Shown here: positions 32,499-42,635 of the stretch, in pieces
Numbering within the stretch: position 1 is the stretch's first letter
Layout of the letters: each line of letters begins with the position of its first letter
Assembly (NCBI GenBank): GCA_037044905.1
Contig: JBAOKB010000170.1
Span: 496,001-560,000, forward strand
From: Hortaea werneckii
Taxonomy: Eukaryota; Ascomycota; Dothideomycetes; Mycosphaerellales; Teratosphaeriaceae
DNA: 64,000 bases
Direction of reading: 5' to 3'
The notes under the pieces: model-generated
Told to the model about the DNA's origin: nothing
Databases searched by the model: none
What the model saw: the letters and a program-made list of their open reading frames with translations, nothing else
Position numbers and translations under genes: made by a program

Positions 32499-35400
32499 AT
32501 GGCGACATCACTTCAGCAGCAGCTGGCTGCAATACAGCAGACCAGCACGCATCAGCTTGATCTCAAAGCGCAAAAGGCGCAGCATAGCAAGTCGCTCCTC
32601 TTCGAACCCCGAGATGCCGCATCCCAGAGCTTCGACACGATATACCAAATCTGCAATGAAGGCTTCAATGAGCTAAGCCAACTCGATGCGCGCTTTCTAC
32701 CGTTTGCGCGCAACCTTTTCAGCGAGCAGAGCAAGAATGAAGATCGGACGCAAATGACAGCAGTGGAGAATGAGGAGCTGAACAAGACGGTGGAGAGCTT
32801 TCTAGGCTTGGTTCAAGGCAGACTTCTTCTACGACCTGCAATGAAGGCGGTGGAATGGGTGGTACGGAGATTCCAAGCACACGAACACAGCACCGAGACG
32901 ATGCTCTTGACCTTCTTGCCTTATCACACCGCGCACATTTTCCCGACCTTACTATCCATTCTGCCGGAGCAGCTGCCTGCAAGTTTCAGATGGCTGCACC
33001 CCTATGTAGCATCCTTGCAGAGCCCGCCCCGGCACGCCATCCTTGCGGCTGCAATCAGCAACCAAGGTTTCTTTTCCGGCTTCAGCCAGTATGTGCTGCA
33101 AGTCGCGAGAGCAAGACATCAATCAGCGATCCTTTTAGGCTTTTGGGCCAGTATCACGGCGCAAGCTGTGAGCGGCATGATCGACACAACAAGATCCGGC
33201 CGAGATGCGATCAGGAGACAGCGCGAAGAAGATTTGCTTTTGCGGGTTCTGCCCATCCTTCAGTCTGCGCTGAGTATTCGAGGAGCACCTGAGCTGTTCC
33301 TAGGGACCTGCATGATCATGACGATTCTAGCGACGAAGGCTTCGCTTGAAGACCACGTACTGGACGCGATGATGCAAGCTATATCAGCGCATGGACTAAA
33401 GAAACGGCGGAAGATGGCCTTATATGCGTCGCTGTGATGGCAGAAGAGAAGCAACAGATTGGTTTACCGAAGCCTGTGTCACAAGCACTCTTGAAGCAAG
33501 ATGGGATCTATGAAACCCTGCATTCCATGTCTCAACGTCATCGCATCGGAAAGTTGGTCTCAGCGATCGTTGTGGAGGCAGTCCGCGCTGGAGCCGCGGG
33601 AGAAATTGAACTCGCGAAGAGACTGGTTTCAGGTGGATTTGTATCAGCACAGAATGAGACGTTCATGCTCGATACTCTGCTTGCGCAGCTCCTGGATGCA
33701 GGAAAGGAGAAACAAGGAGTGATTGAGTTCTTGCGCGGCGTGTGCGATGGAAACGAACGTGTGGTGGTGTTACGCGAGCTAGCCCAGAAGAAGGGCGTAA
33801 GTCTCAAGAGGCACTTACCCGGCCTCGTCGCACCTTCACGACTAGAGCTGGAAACCAACCAAGAATCCGCAAACGAAGACGGGGCCATGGATGTTGACGA
33901 AGAGCCGATTGACTTAACTGATCAGCAGCTTCGTAGCCTTCTGGAAGCCTTGCCGAACTCGGACGGCGAAATTTCCTCCTTCCTCGACCCCGCCAAGGAT
34001 GTCGCCTTTCAAGCATACGCCAAGGTATTTGAAGCTGTGGTGTTCTCTGAGCGAGGGCTTCGCCAGTTCCTTGCGTCTCGCCATTTACAGAATTCCAAGG
34101 CGTTGAAATCGCCCTCCTGCTTTCCTTCTTGGCACGAGCTGCATGCAGTAATATCTCTGTCCTCGCAAAGACACGAGCACTGGAAACGGCGACCGAAAAG
34201 CTGCGAGAGCTTTCGAGCAAAAGCAAGGCGGATTATCGAATGCTTCTACCTTATGTCTTGACCGCACTCTCTGACGAGAGTCAACGAGTGCGTCGAGCGG
34301 CCGCCAATTTGTGCAGCGTCATGCATATGTCGTACGGCGCAACCAACGAGAAGATCGGAAGTAACTTAACATCATGGGGCTTGGGCTCTCTTTACGGCTC
34401 AGTCACGTCAAAGCTGCATGATCTATCGAGCGCGGACGCTTACAAGTTCTTGAGTTCTGCTGTTGTTCCGATGCTCGACGACTGTGTGCTGGATGGGGCA
34501 CACGTGGCTCGAGCCTTAGCAGACAGCTTGAAGGGCGCCCATTCTCCTGGCAGCCAACGTGCGAGTGCCCCTGGTGCCGAGCTCAAGACTTCCTTGCGCT
34601 CTGAAATTTGCTCCTTCCTTGCTTCTCACGCGACAACGACACCCGTCTTGCCCGCTCGGTTGACGTTGTTCGGGATCGTAGCTCGGTGCGGCAAGGTTGC
34701 TGGTGATGCTCGAAAGAACATCTTGACGCCTTTCATTAAGCGATGGGTCGCCACGTCCTCTGAGGACATCGACGTTGCCTGCACTGCACAGGAGGTCACT
34801 AAGGCACACCTTGATAAAGTGGTCCTTTCTTGCCTCTCCCATCGTAGCGCCGAAGAGATTCAAACCCTCAAATCCATTGCCGAGGGTGGGTTACAGGCAC
34901 GAAGTGAAGTACAGCCGATCGCTTTTGGACAGCTGGGTTCTTTGTGGCCAAGCTTGAAGGGCTCCTCACAAATAGTAGTCCTAGACTTTCTCCTTGACCA
35001 CGCCTTGGCTGTTGGGGGGTCTGAAATCGTTCATGCCGAAGCATTGGAGACTCTTCGGAGTGTTCGCTTGTCAACAGAGGCTCTGGTGCACATGATCGAG
35101 TCACTACCACGAGGCTCTGACTTGCAAGATCAGCCGTCCTCGGCGAAAAAGCAGCGCACGTCGAAGAACGACAGTTCACAACCTCGCAAAGTTGACCAAG
35201 GTGCTCTCAATGCCGCTATCCGCCGCATCACCCTTGTTTTGGAATTGACTGAGGCTTCTGAACCTGTGCAGCATCCGCAACTGCTGAAGGGCCTATTCAA
35301 TCTTCTCAGTGAGCTCAACTCGTACAAGACACTTACTGGCTCTCAACTCATCTACTTGCACGGTCTCCTGCTGGGCTGCTTGTTCTCCGTCGTGAACGGC

Positions 35401-37848
35401 CTCAAAGACAGCAGATCAGTGGACGTGGACCGTTCCAGCAATCCGTGCTGATCTGATTGTCGAATGTGTGCGGACAACATCCAGCACGCAGGTGCATAAC
35501 ACGGCCTTGCTTCTCATCTCTAGTCTTGCCACCTGGGCACCGGAACTCGTATTGCACAGCGTTATGCCGCTCTTCACTTTCATGAGCACCACTCTATTGC
35601 GGCAAAGCGATGAGTACTCTGCACATGTCACAGACCAAACAGTGTCTCGCATTGTCCCACCACTCGCTGCCTCGCTCAAGAAGAAGGGTAAAGATCTGGC
35701 TAGCGGGGCAGCAGAGAACTTCTCTTGAGTTTTACCGCTGCGTTTGAACATATTCCTTTGCATCGGAGGGCCGGTTTATTCAAGCATCTGGTCCAAACGC
35801 TTGGGCCTAAAGAATCTCTCTTCGCCGTCATTGCAATGCTCATCGAGCGCTACCCCCAGGACGTGCACGCAGTGCCTTTTGCTGAAGATCTGCTGAATGC
35901 CTTCCCTGTCCAAGTGCAGCTTCAGACAGTCCAGCAATACCTTGACTTAGTCTTTGAAACGCGACAATCCAAACGACCGCTTTCGGATGCCATCCTAGGC
36001 TTTAGCGAAAAGAACGACGAGCAAAGAGGAGAATCAACGGCTGATCTCGTGGCAGCTCTGGCTACCATTCTGGATGAAGATACCGCATTGCGAAAGAAGG
36101 TCGCCAAGGACTTCGCTAAGGGCGACGATCACGCGACAAGCCTTCACTCGCTCTACTCCCGCATCCTCGAGCAGATCATGCAACTCTTGCGGGACAGTGA
36201 TCGGGCACGAGGTTACGCGCCGAAGCAGAAGCCACTCTCACTGCCGTCCTTGGATTGCCGCCTACCAATGATTTCATCGAGTCAAGTGCCCAGCTCATGC
36301 AGACAGGCTCTGATGAAACGCGGCAACAGGTTTTCCATTCCCTGGAGTCAAGGGTGCAGAACGCCAAGCAAGGGGATGCAACGCTGCAGCAGACTTTCCT
36401 CGAAGTCCTGCCCAATTGCTGTGTCTTCATACAGAGCAGCCAGCCAGTGCGTACGCGACAAGCTGCTATCACTTGCGTCGACCAGATCATCGAAAGATAC
36501 GGCAAGTTGGACCGCTCTGCGGCTTTGGAGGCGGCAACGGCTGTCGCAGGAGATGCGGCGCTTGGAAGTGAAGATGACATGCTGAAAATCACTTCCGTGT
36601 TATGTCTGGCATCCATGGTAGCTGTGCTCGAAGATGACTTCATCTCGATTTTGCCAAGGGTCTTTGACAGCATCATGGGCTATGCTGACCTTGCCGTCGA
36701 CTTCAAGAACGTTAACTACCAGCTCCTAGATGCGGTCTTCAGCTTCGCTGTCAGCGTTCTGGATCATCTGCCCTGGATGTTTTCGACACAGTACCTCCAG
36801 CATGCGTTTTTGACCGTTGGTAAAGCTGCTGCCAGGATGGAAGATGATGACGTTGAAATCCAAATGCCTGATCATTTCTGCTCACTGGCAGCTAAGAAGA
36901 TCGGTGCCCAGGAACTCTTTACAACGATTGATCAGACATGGGATGCTATCGCTGCCCTCGGACCAATCGCAACTGTGCAGCATATGCAAGTGCTCGAAGC
37001 TGCAGTGCAGCATCACAAGAAAGTGGTCGTGATCAGGCACGCGCAGGCGCTCTTCGGTGTCCTTTGAAGGCCTTTGATCTCCGTCGAACTCACCCGGATG
37101 AAGAGGATAGTGAAGAAGTCTTCGACCTTGTCGATAAGATTGCGCTCGACGTGGTGATGAAGCTGAACGACGCCACCTTCAGACCGTTCTTCATCCGGCT
37201 TGTTGAATGGGCGACATCGGATCTGCCAAAGAGTGACTATCCTGGCCGAGTCAACAGAGCTACAAGCCTCTACAGCTTCGCCAACTCCCTCTTTGAACAG
37301 CTGAAGTCAATTGTTACAAGCTATGCGACTTACATCCTGGACAATGCAGCCCATTGGCTTCAAGAGATCAATGGTCAGAAGGCGGAAGACAGCAGCCTGT
37401 TGGAGATGGTCCTCGAAACGCTTTCCAGTAGCTTCAGACATGATCAAGACGACTTCTGGCAGGCGCCGCAGCACTTCGAAGCGATCATGCGTCCATTGCT
37501 CAATCAGCTCGAAAAGGCGGTGTGTTTGACGTGACAGCACAGGTGGTGCCTGCGATTACTGAGCTGGCGTCCGCTGCCGCGTCTCCGGAGCACCACAAGG
37601 TCATGAACACCGCGATCATGCAATACATGCGTCACAGCAACTCTGCAGTCCGTCTTGCGGCTGTACAATGCGAACGTGCCATTACGGAACGCCTGAATCT
37701 GGACTGGCTGTCGTTGTTGCCAGAGATGTTGCCATTCATTTCGGAGCTGCAAGAAGATGATGATGAGGAAGTGGAAAGAGAGACATTGCGCTGGGTTAGA
37801 CAGATTGAGGAAGTGACTGGAGAGTCTCTCGAAGGTATGCTGCAGTAG
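32499..37848 (+). CDS. UTP10: UTP10/HEATR1 U3 snoRNP (SSU processome) subunit, seven frameshifts
   Basis: A very large HEAT-repeat nucleolar protein of the t-UTP subcomplex, needed for rRNA transcription and 18S processing; essential in yeast. It begins MATSLQQQLAAIQQTSTHQLD and ends TLRWVRQIEEVTGESLEGMLQ, both standard UTP10 termini. The 5.35 kb span gives about 1783 residues, the normal fungal length, and no introns are needed. The frame changes near 33422, 34103, 35436, 35713, 36221, 37063 and 37517. Six of the seven equal one missing base and one (35436) an extra base. At 37063 the missing base is a T in a TTT run. At each point the conserved sequence resumes directly, for example ALY then CVAVMAEEKQQ, and GVL then LKAFDLRRTHPDEED. 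As written the gene cannot be translated through; a consensus artefact is the simplest reading. Confidence 0.88.
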
Positions 37849-37931
37849 ACTGTACTGTCCAGGACCAGTGTGGTCCTTGTATTAGGTATTAGAAGTATTG
37901 TATCTCTAGCTGTACTTTTTATCCCAACCGA

Positions 37932-38788
37932 TTACCAGCGCCGACGCTGAAGTGCAACTTGATATCCAGTGATGTATTCACCTTTATACACGAACCTCTG
38001 TCTATTTACCTTCTTTGCTCCATTTAGCTGCTGAACCTTGGCGATAGCGCGTGCAGTCTCTACAGCGCTCTGATACATGAGATCTGGATGGAAAGTCAAC
38101 TTATGTACACCTGCAAAGGCGATAGTCACAACTTACAGCCTGGTATAGCGATCCAGAAAGCATTCATGGTAACAAAGTAGAACCAGAAGTAGAACGGCTC
38201 TGGCCTGTAGTACACGATACCCAACACCGCATGATCGAAGAAGCTCGTGGCATAGTACAACAGATCACCGTACAGCTGGCCCATAGAAACCACCATTTGA
38301 GCCGGAAAACGGTACGGGTTTCGTAACATGATCAGAGCCGCCACGATCAAGCATCCGGGGCCCCAGCAGACGGCCGTGACCGTCTCCATGCACAGCACCA
38401 AGCTATTCTGCGTCAAGTACCGGCTGTCCGAGAACGCATACTCTTTCCACATCTGCCCGATGAGGGTCTGCTTGCCCCCCAACGTTGCATAGTTCGCAGC
38501 ATAGTAACCCTCGAAGAAGACATGGATCGCGCCGGACAAGACGAACCACATGATGGTCATGAGCTCGCCAGTGCTAAGGGTCGCATTGATCTTCTTCGCA
38601 ATAAGGTATGTCGAGGAGAAGAGGATACTGCAAGCGCCAAAGAACACGCTGAGGAGCGCTGGAACCGACCATTCGTTTGCGGCATACCCGTTAATCGAGG
38701 CGTCGAGTGGATAGTATGGATGTTGGGTCGCGGATTGAGCCAGGTTGGTGAGGTTTGAAGCCGCGCTTTCGACAATATGTTCAGCCAT
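37932..38788 (-). CDS. EBP-type sterol delta8-delta7 isomerase (EXPERA domain)
   Basis: An ER membrane protein of the emopamil-binding-protein family, which shifts the sterol C8-C9 double bond to C7-C8. Exons are 38788-38137 and 38083-37932; splicing the 53-nt intron gives IAIPGYLMYQSAVETARAIA and 267 residues. Several transmembrane segments are visible: ALLSVFFGACSILFSSTYLI, LMTIMWFVLSGAIHVFFEGY, the stretch around ETVTAVCWGPGCLIVAALIM, and YFWFYFVTMNAFWIAIPG. The conserved His and Glu residues (HVFFEGYY, METVTA) match the EBP active site. The basic C-terminus would face the cytosol. Most fungi use ERG2 for this step, so this may act beside it or on other sterols. It is convergent with UTP10, 83 bases between stops. 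Confidence 0.85.
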
Positions 38789-39067
38789 GGTAAAAGTTAA
38801 AAACGACAACAGATCCAGATTCCTCCAAACTGCTTTTGCAGTGGTATAGCGGACAACAGGAAGGACAAAACCAAAAAAGTGATGGATGTACCTGCATGGA
38901 AACCTGATCGTCATCCGCGGCTTCCGATGACGCTAATCTGGGAAAAGGCTTAAGTTCGGCGATCGCGATTGCCCTAGCGGGCAAGTGGATCTATACAACC
39001 ACCCGCTGTTGGCATCATCTCCAGCTTCATCAGCAATTCAAGACTTCCTTTCCAAGTGTTTTTACCA

Positions 39068-39729
39068 ATGCAATCAGGCTTTGCGGAGCAATGCTGGTTC
39101 CTAACTCTGCCCAAGGAGCTTCGTCTGCAAATCTATGAGGACCTCCTCGTCCAAGATGACTCGGTCGAGTTGTCCTGCCTGAACAACTCCCAGTGGAAGT
39201 TCAAGCTTGATCATCGAGCCTTTCCCTTGTTGCGCACCTGCCATCAGATACGCACAGAGGGGATGAACGTTTTCTATAGCTCGAACGTGTTCCGCATCAG
39301 GATTAATAAGGCAAGGCCCTATGGTGGCGCGGGGGCGGGTCCAACGCACGAAGTGTCAGACCGCTATCCTACCAGCCTGGCGCGCATAAGACACGTCAAG
39401 CTGGTCGCGCCTGTATTGCATCGAGGCGGCGCTTTATACGCGACGCTGCAAATCGACATGGAAAGCTCCGGCCGGAAGAATGTCAGATCGTGATCGACCA
39501 CTGGCATGAGACATCAGGTCAAGCAGCTGTCACAAAGCCTCACCTCCAACCACCGGCTTCTCTGGTACAAGTTGTGGCCCGGTGTATAGAGGCGAGGGGA
39601 ACAGGCGACGAAGCAATGGCGCAAGTTTTACCACAGCTCTTTGGGTCGCTGAAGGCTTTCGTTCAATCCCTTCGAAACGTCGAGTACAGTCAATTAGACA
39701 CTGCTGCAATTTCCAACCCTGGTCATTGA
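39068..39729 (+). CDS. 2EXR/F-box-like hypothetical protein, one frameshift
   Basis: A second member of the fungal 2EXR-like group in this window. The start at 39068 gives MQSGFAEQCWFLTLPKELRL, then FPLLRTCHQIRTEGMNVFYSS, the typical arrangement of a short F-box-like helix and a conserved CRQI-like motif. The first frame stops at 39493. One extra A in the AAA run near 39462 would join it to EKLRPEECQIVIDHWHE, and the second frame then continues to 39729. The function of this family is unknown, and nothing in the sequence suggests catalysis. The gene is divergent from EBP and convergent with the GPI-anchored gene. Confidence 0.6.
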
Positions 39730-39802
39730 AGCACACTTTCGCAGCTCAATTCCACGGCTTGAATAAGAGGAGTGCCCATCGGTCCATCTACAGCCATCCG
39801 GG

Positions 39803-40558
39803 CTAGAGAAGCAGCCACAGCATTGCTACGCCAATTATCATCCCCAAAGACCTGCTAAGTGCGACTGGGCCAGCGCTGCCATTCAACACCTCTTCCGGCA
39901 CCTTGGCAGCCGGGTTGTCAGTCAAAGTGGCGGCATACGTCTGGTTAATCTCCTCGACCTGCGGCCAACCATGGATCAATCTGAGCCCGTACGAGTTGTC
40001 AGGTACCTTGTCCCAGAACTGCGCCTCGCAAAACTGTGCGTACAGGCCTTCCAGAAGATAAAGCTCAACGGGACAGTTCTCCAGCCGCCCGCTGACGCAT
40101 TGGAAGTTAGGCGTGAAGGAGATATAGGCGCTTTGGTTCAGTTTAATCATGTAGGAGCTATTGCCGACAGTACCGAATTCGCTGGACTGCCCACCAGTAG
40201 GTCCACTGGTCAGGTTGTAGATCGTGTTCTCGGCTCCGGATGCGACTTTGTCCGTGTAAGGCAGAAAGTCATCGGAGTCGCTAGATGCAGCGCCGTACCT
40301 CTGCGTAAGGTTGTTCAGACGCCGCGGTAATTCGAGATAGCCTCCCGCATCGAGATAGCACCCTACCGTGCCTCCCGTGTGATGGGCTTCATCGCAAGTG
40401 AAGCCGCGAGAGATGCGATAAGAGTACTTTCCATCAAACTTTGTCGTCTTGTTCTGGGTCTGGATGAACTTCTCACACCGGTCTGAGGGCTGGTCCTGAG
40501 CGAGCGAACGCGAGAAGAGAAGCGTAAAGGACAGGAGCAAGAACGATGAGATTTGCAT
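39803..40558 (-). CDS. GPI-anchored secreted glycoprotein, function unknown
   Basis: A 251-residue protein starting MQISSFLLLSFTLLFSRSLAQ, a clear signal peptide. An upstream in-frame start at 40621 would bury it. The mature part has several Cys residues (RCEKF, FTCDEAHH, VGCYLDAGG, FQCVSGRLENC, AQFCEAQFW) and many N-glycosylation sequons. The C-terminus is a small-residue region (NGSAG) followed by a hydrophobic tail (LGMIIGVAMLWLLL), the signature of GPI anchoring. I do not recognise a named domain. It is a single intact exon. A role at the cell wall or plasma membrane is inferred only from topology. Confidence 0.7.
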   Translation of the reverse strand: MQISSFLLLSFTLLFSRSLAQDQPSDRCEKFIQTQNKTTKFDGKYSYRISRGFTCDEAHHTGGTVGCYLDAGGYLELPRRLNNLTQRYGAASSDSDDFLPYTDKVASGAENTIYNLTSGPTGGQSSEFGTVGNSSYMIKLNQSAYISFTPNFQCVSGRLENCPVELYLLEGLYAQFCEAQFWDKVPDNSYGLRLIHGWPQVEEINQTYAATLTDNPAAKVPEEVLNGSAGPVALSRSLGMIIGVAMLWLLL

Positions 40559-41315
40559 TGCTGATTTCAGTGAATACTGCAGGATACTTGGAAAGTTTGG
40601 ATCTTCGCAGGCAGGGCGCACTGCCTATAGGTGTTTATAAAGGTCACATAGACCTTTTGCATTCCAGCTTTAGCATGGTAGCTAGGCTTGGCGCATCCTT
40701 CGGGGCTGAAGAGAGGGCGCTTAGCGTTGCACCACTGGCAAGGCTTTCATCTGACCAAACCATATTTAGACATCGCTTGTGGGCTGTAGCATCTTGCAAA
40801 GCATTTCATACGCGCAACGCTGCTGCGAGTTGCCAAGCGAACGCGGATCCCAAAGCCCGGCAAGCTGTCCTAGCGACACCATGGAGCGCGCCAAGACATA
40901 TACCGAAGTACTGCCTCGTGAGCAGTCGGGCGTGACGGATCATGCCAACGCGAGTCATGGAATGATGAAGCTGTACCATGACTGACTCGCGCCACTGCGG
41001 CATCAGGACGGTTGAGTACCGTAGTCGTGTCCCAGCAGCAAGTCATAATTGCAAGCGACAAAAACATACACAAACACACACCCACCTGGCCAGTGTGTTT
41101 CACAACAAAGCTGTCTGAGTGTACCCACACAAACAGAGGATGTACAGCCCTCTAACACCACATCAAATGGTACTCACAATGGGATATCTTACAGAACAAG
41201 TTGATGGGGATATTAATGTACTGCCAAGGTGTGAGCCTGGCACAATCAACTCAGACTAGCTACAGGAATCCAGATGCTTACCAAAGAATTATACCACAGC
41301 GCGAAGGACCCCGTC
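40559..41315. other. Intergenic region with A/C-rich stretch
   Basis: About 750 bases holding the promoter of the GPI-anchored gene and the ATG27 3' UTR. Bases about 41050-41095 are A/C-rich with short CACAAACA-like units. No gene was recognised. Confidence 0.45.
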
Positions 41316-42336
41316 TTACACAGCACTATACCCTCCTCTTGAATCCGACCCCTTCATTCGATCAACCATGTCGCCCGCCCATTCCTTCACAATGTACGGC
41401 ACATCTCTGATAGTGTCACCATGCGGAAGCAGATCCCAGCCTCTCGCGCCGTATCGGTTGTAGTTCAGCCATGAGCCGAAAATGATGTAGGCAGCCGTAA
41501 GCAGGAAGAGGATGATGATGAACCAGGTGAAGAAACCCCAGTGAGAGCCGCCTTTGGAGCTGCCACCGGACGGCTTGCCGGCCTGGCCTTCGCAGGCGAA
41601 TCGGGTGTTCCATTTCAAACGCAGCACACCCTTGTCTTCGCCCATGTCTTCTTCCGTCTTGTATGAGATGAATTCTAAGCTCTTGCCCTTGTCGAGGTCG
41701 GGTAGCTCAGGGGGTTCGGGGTCGTCCTCATCGTCATCGTCCGCCCGGCGGGTCAGGTTTCCGTAGGTGGCCATGTCCAGCATGGACTCGGCGTTTTCCT
41801 CAAAGCCTTCGTTGCCCGTCAAGTCTTTGTTGCAGTGGAATTCAATGATTGCCTTCTGCGGCTGTCCGTCCTTGGTCATAGGGTATTTCCCTCCTTTGAA
41901 CTCTACTCTTAACCCTTCCTTCTTCGAGTCCTTCATGGCTCGAACTGCCTTTGAGCCTGGTGACAACCGGGTTTAGCGGCGTCCCATGGTTCACGCTGAA
42001 CTCCCCTGCAATTGGTATGACCTTGCCTATTGTGGAAGAATCATCGGCCTGGTTATATATTTGTTCGATACTGCACACGCGGGTACCAGTTGGACATTCG
42101 TCGGTCTTCGGTACGCCTTTCGTCCGTTGCAAGGGTGCGCAGATGTCGACTGTGTAGGTTGTGTTGGAGACGCTGGGTGGAAGGTACTGCTGGAAGTGGA
42201 CGGTCTTGGGTCCACCGAGCTCGCTAAGGTCGAAGGACTGCTTGTCCACGCGCACATGGCTGCAGTCGAAGGTGACGGCGGATATGGCTGCTGGTAGCAA
42301 AAGCAGAGTCGAGGCTGAGTGCCGTAATGAAGGCAT
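41316..42336 (-). CDS. ATG27: Autophagy-related membrane protein Atg27, one frameshift
   Basis: A type I membrane protein cycling between Golgi, endosome and vacuole that supports Atg9 traffic in autophagy. The start at 42336 gives a signal peptide (MPSLRHSASTLLLLPAAISA). The lumenal part has the Cys pattern of the mannose-6-phosphate-receptor-like fold (FDCSHVRV, VDICAPLQ, DECPTGTRVCSIEQ, EFHCNKDL, TRFACEGQ). One transmembrane helix follows (WGFFTWFIIILFLLTAAYIIF). The protein ends GGYSAV, matching the C-terminal tyrosine sorting signal (YSAV) described for yeast Atg27. The frame slips near 41942, between TRLKGSS and RAMKDSKKEGLRVEF; one missing base explains it. No intron fits. Confidence 0.85.
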
Positions 42337-42635
42337 GATGGACAGACAGGGTGGTGTCGCGCGCGTGCTCGAAGGCGGAACAGCTGAGATCGTCCTCTTG
42401 GATCGCAGCAGTCGAGTCTGGATGAAAGTAAGTACCGAATCCAAAGGAGATGAACGCGCGCAAACCGGTGAGCTTATCGTGCTTGTAGGTGCACCTTGAA
42501 CTTGCCAGCAGGTCGGAGGTCGCGTTGGAGCTCCTTCTGCTGATCATCCCAAAACGGTTTAGATCCGCCAAGAAATCATATGGCCTTACAGAGGTGAGAG
42601 TCCGTGAGATGAGCGATGGCTCTCGACACTTCTGC

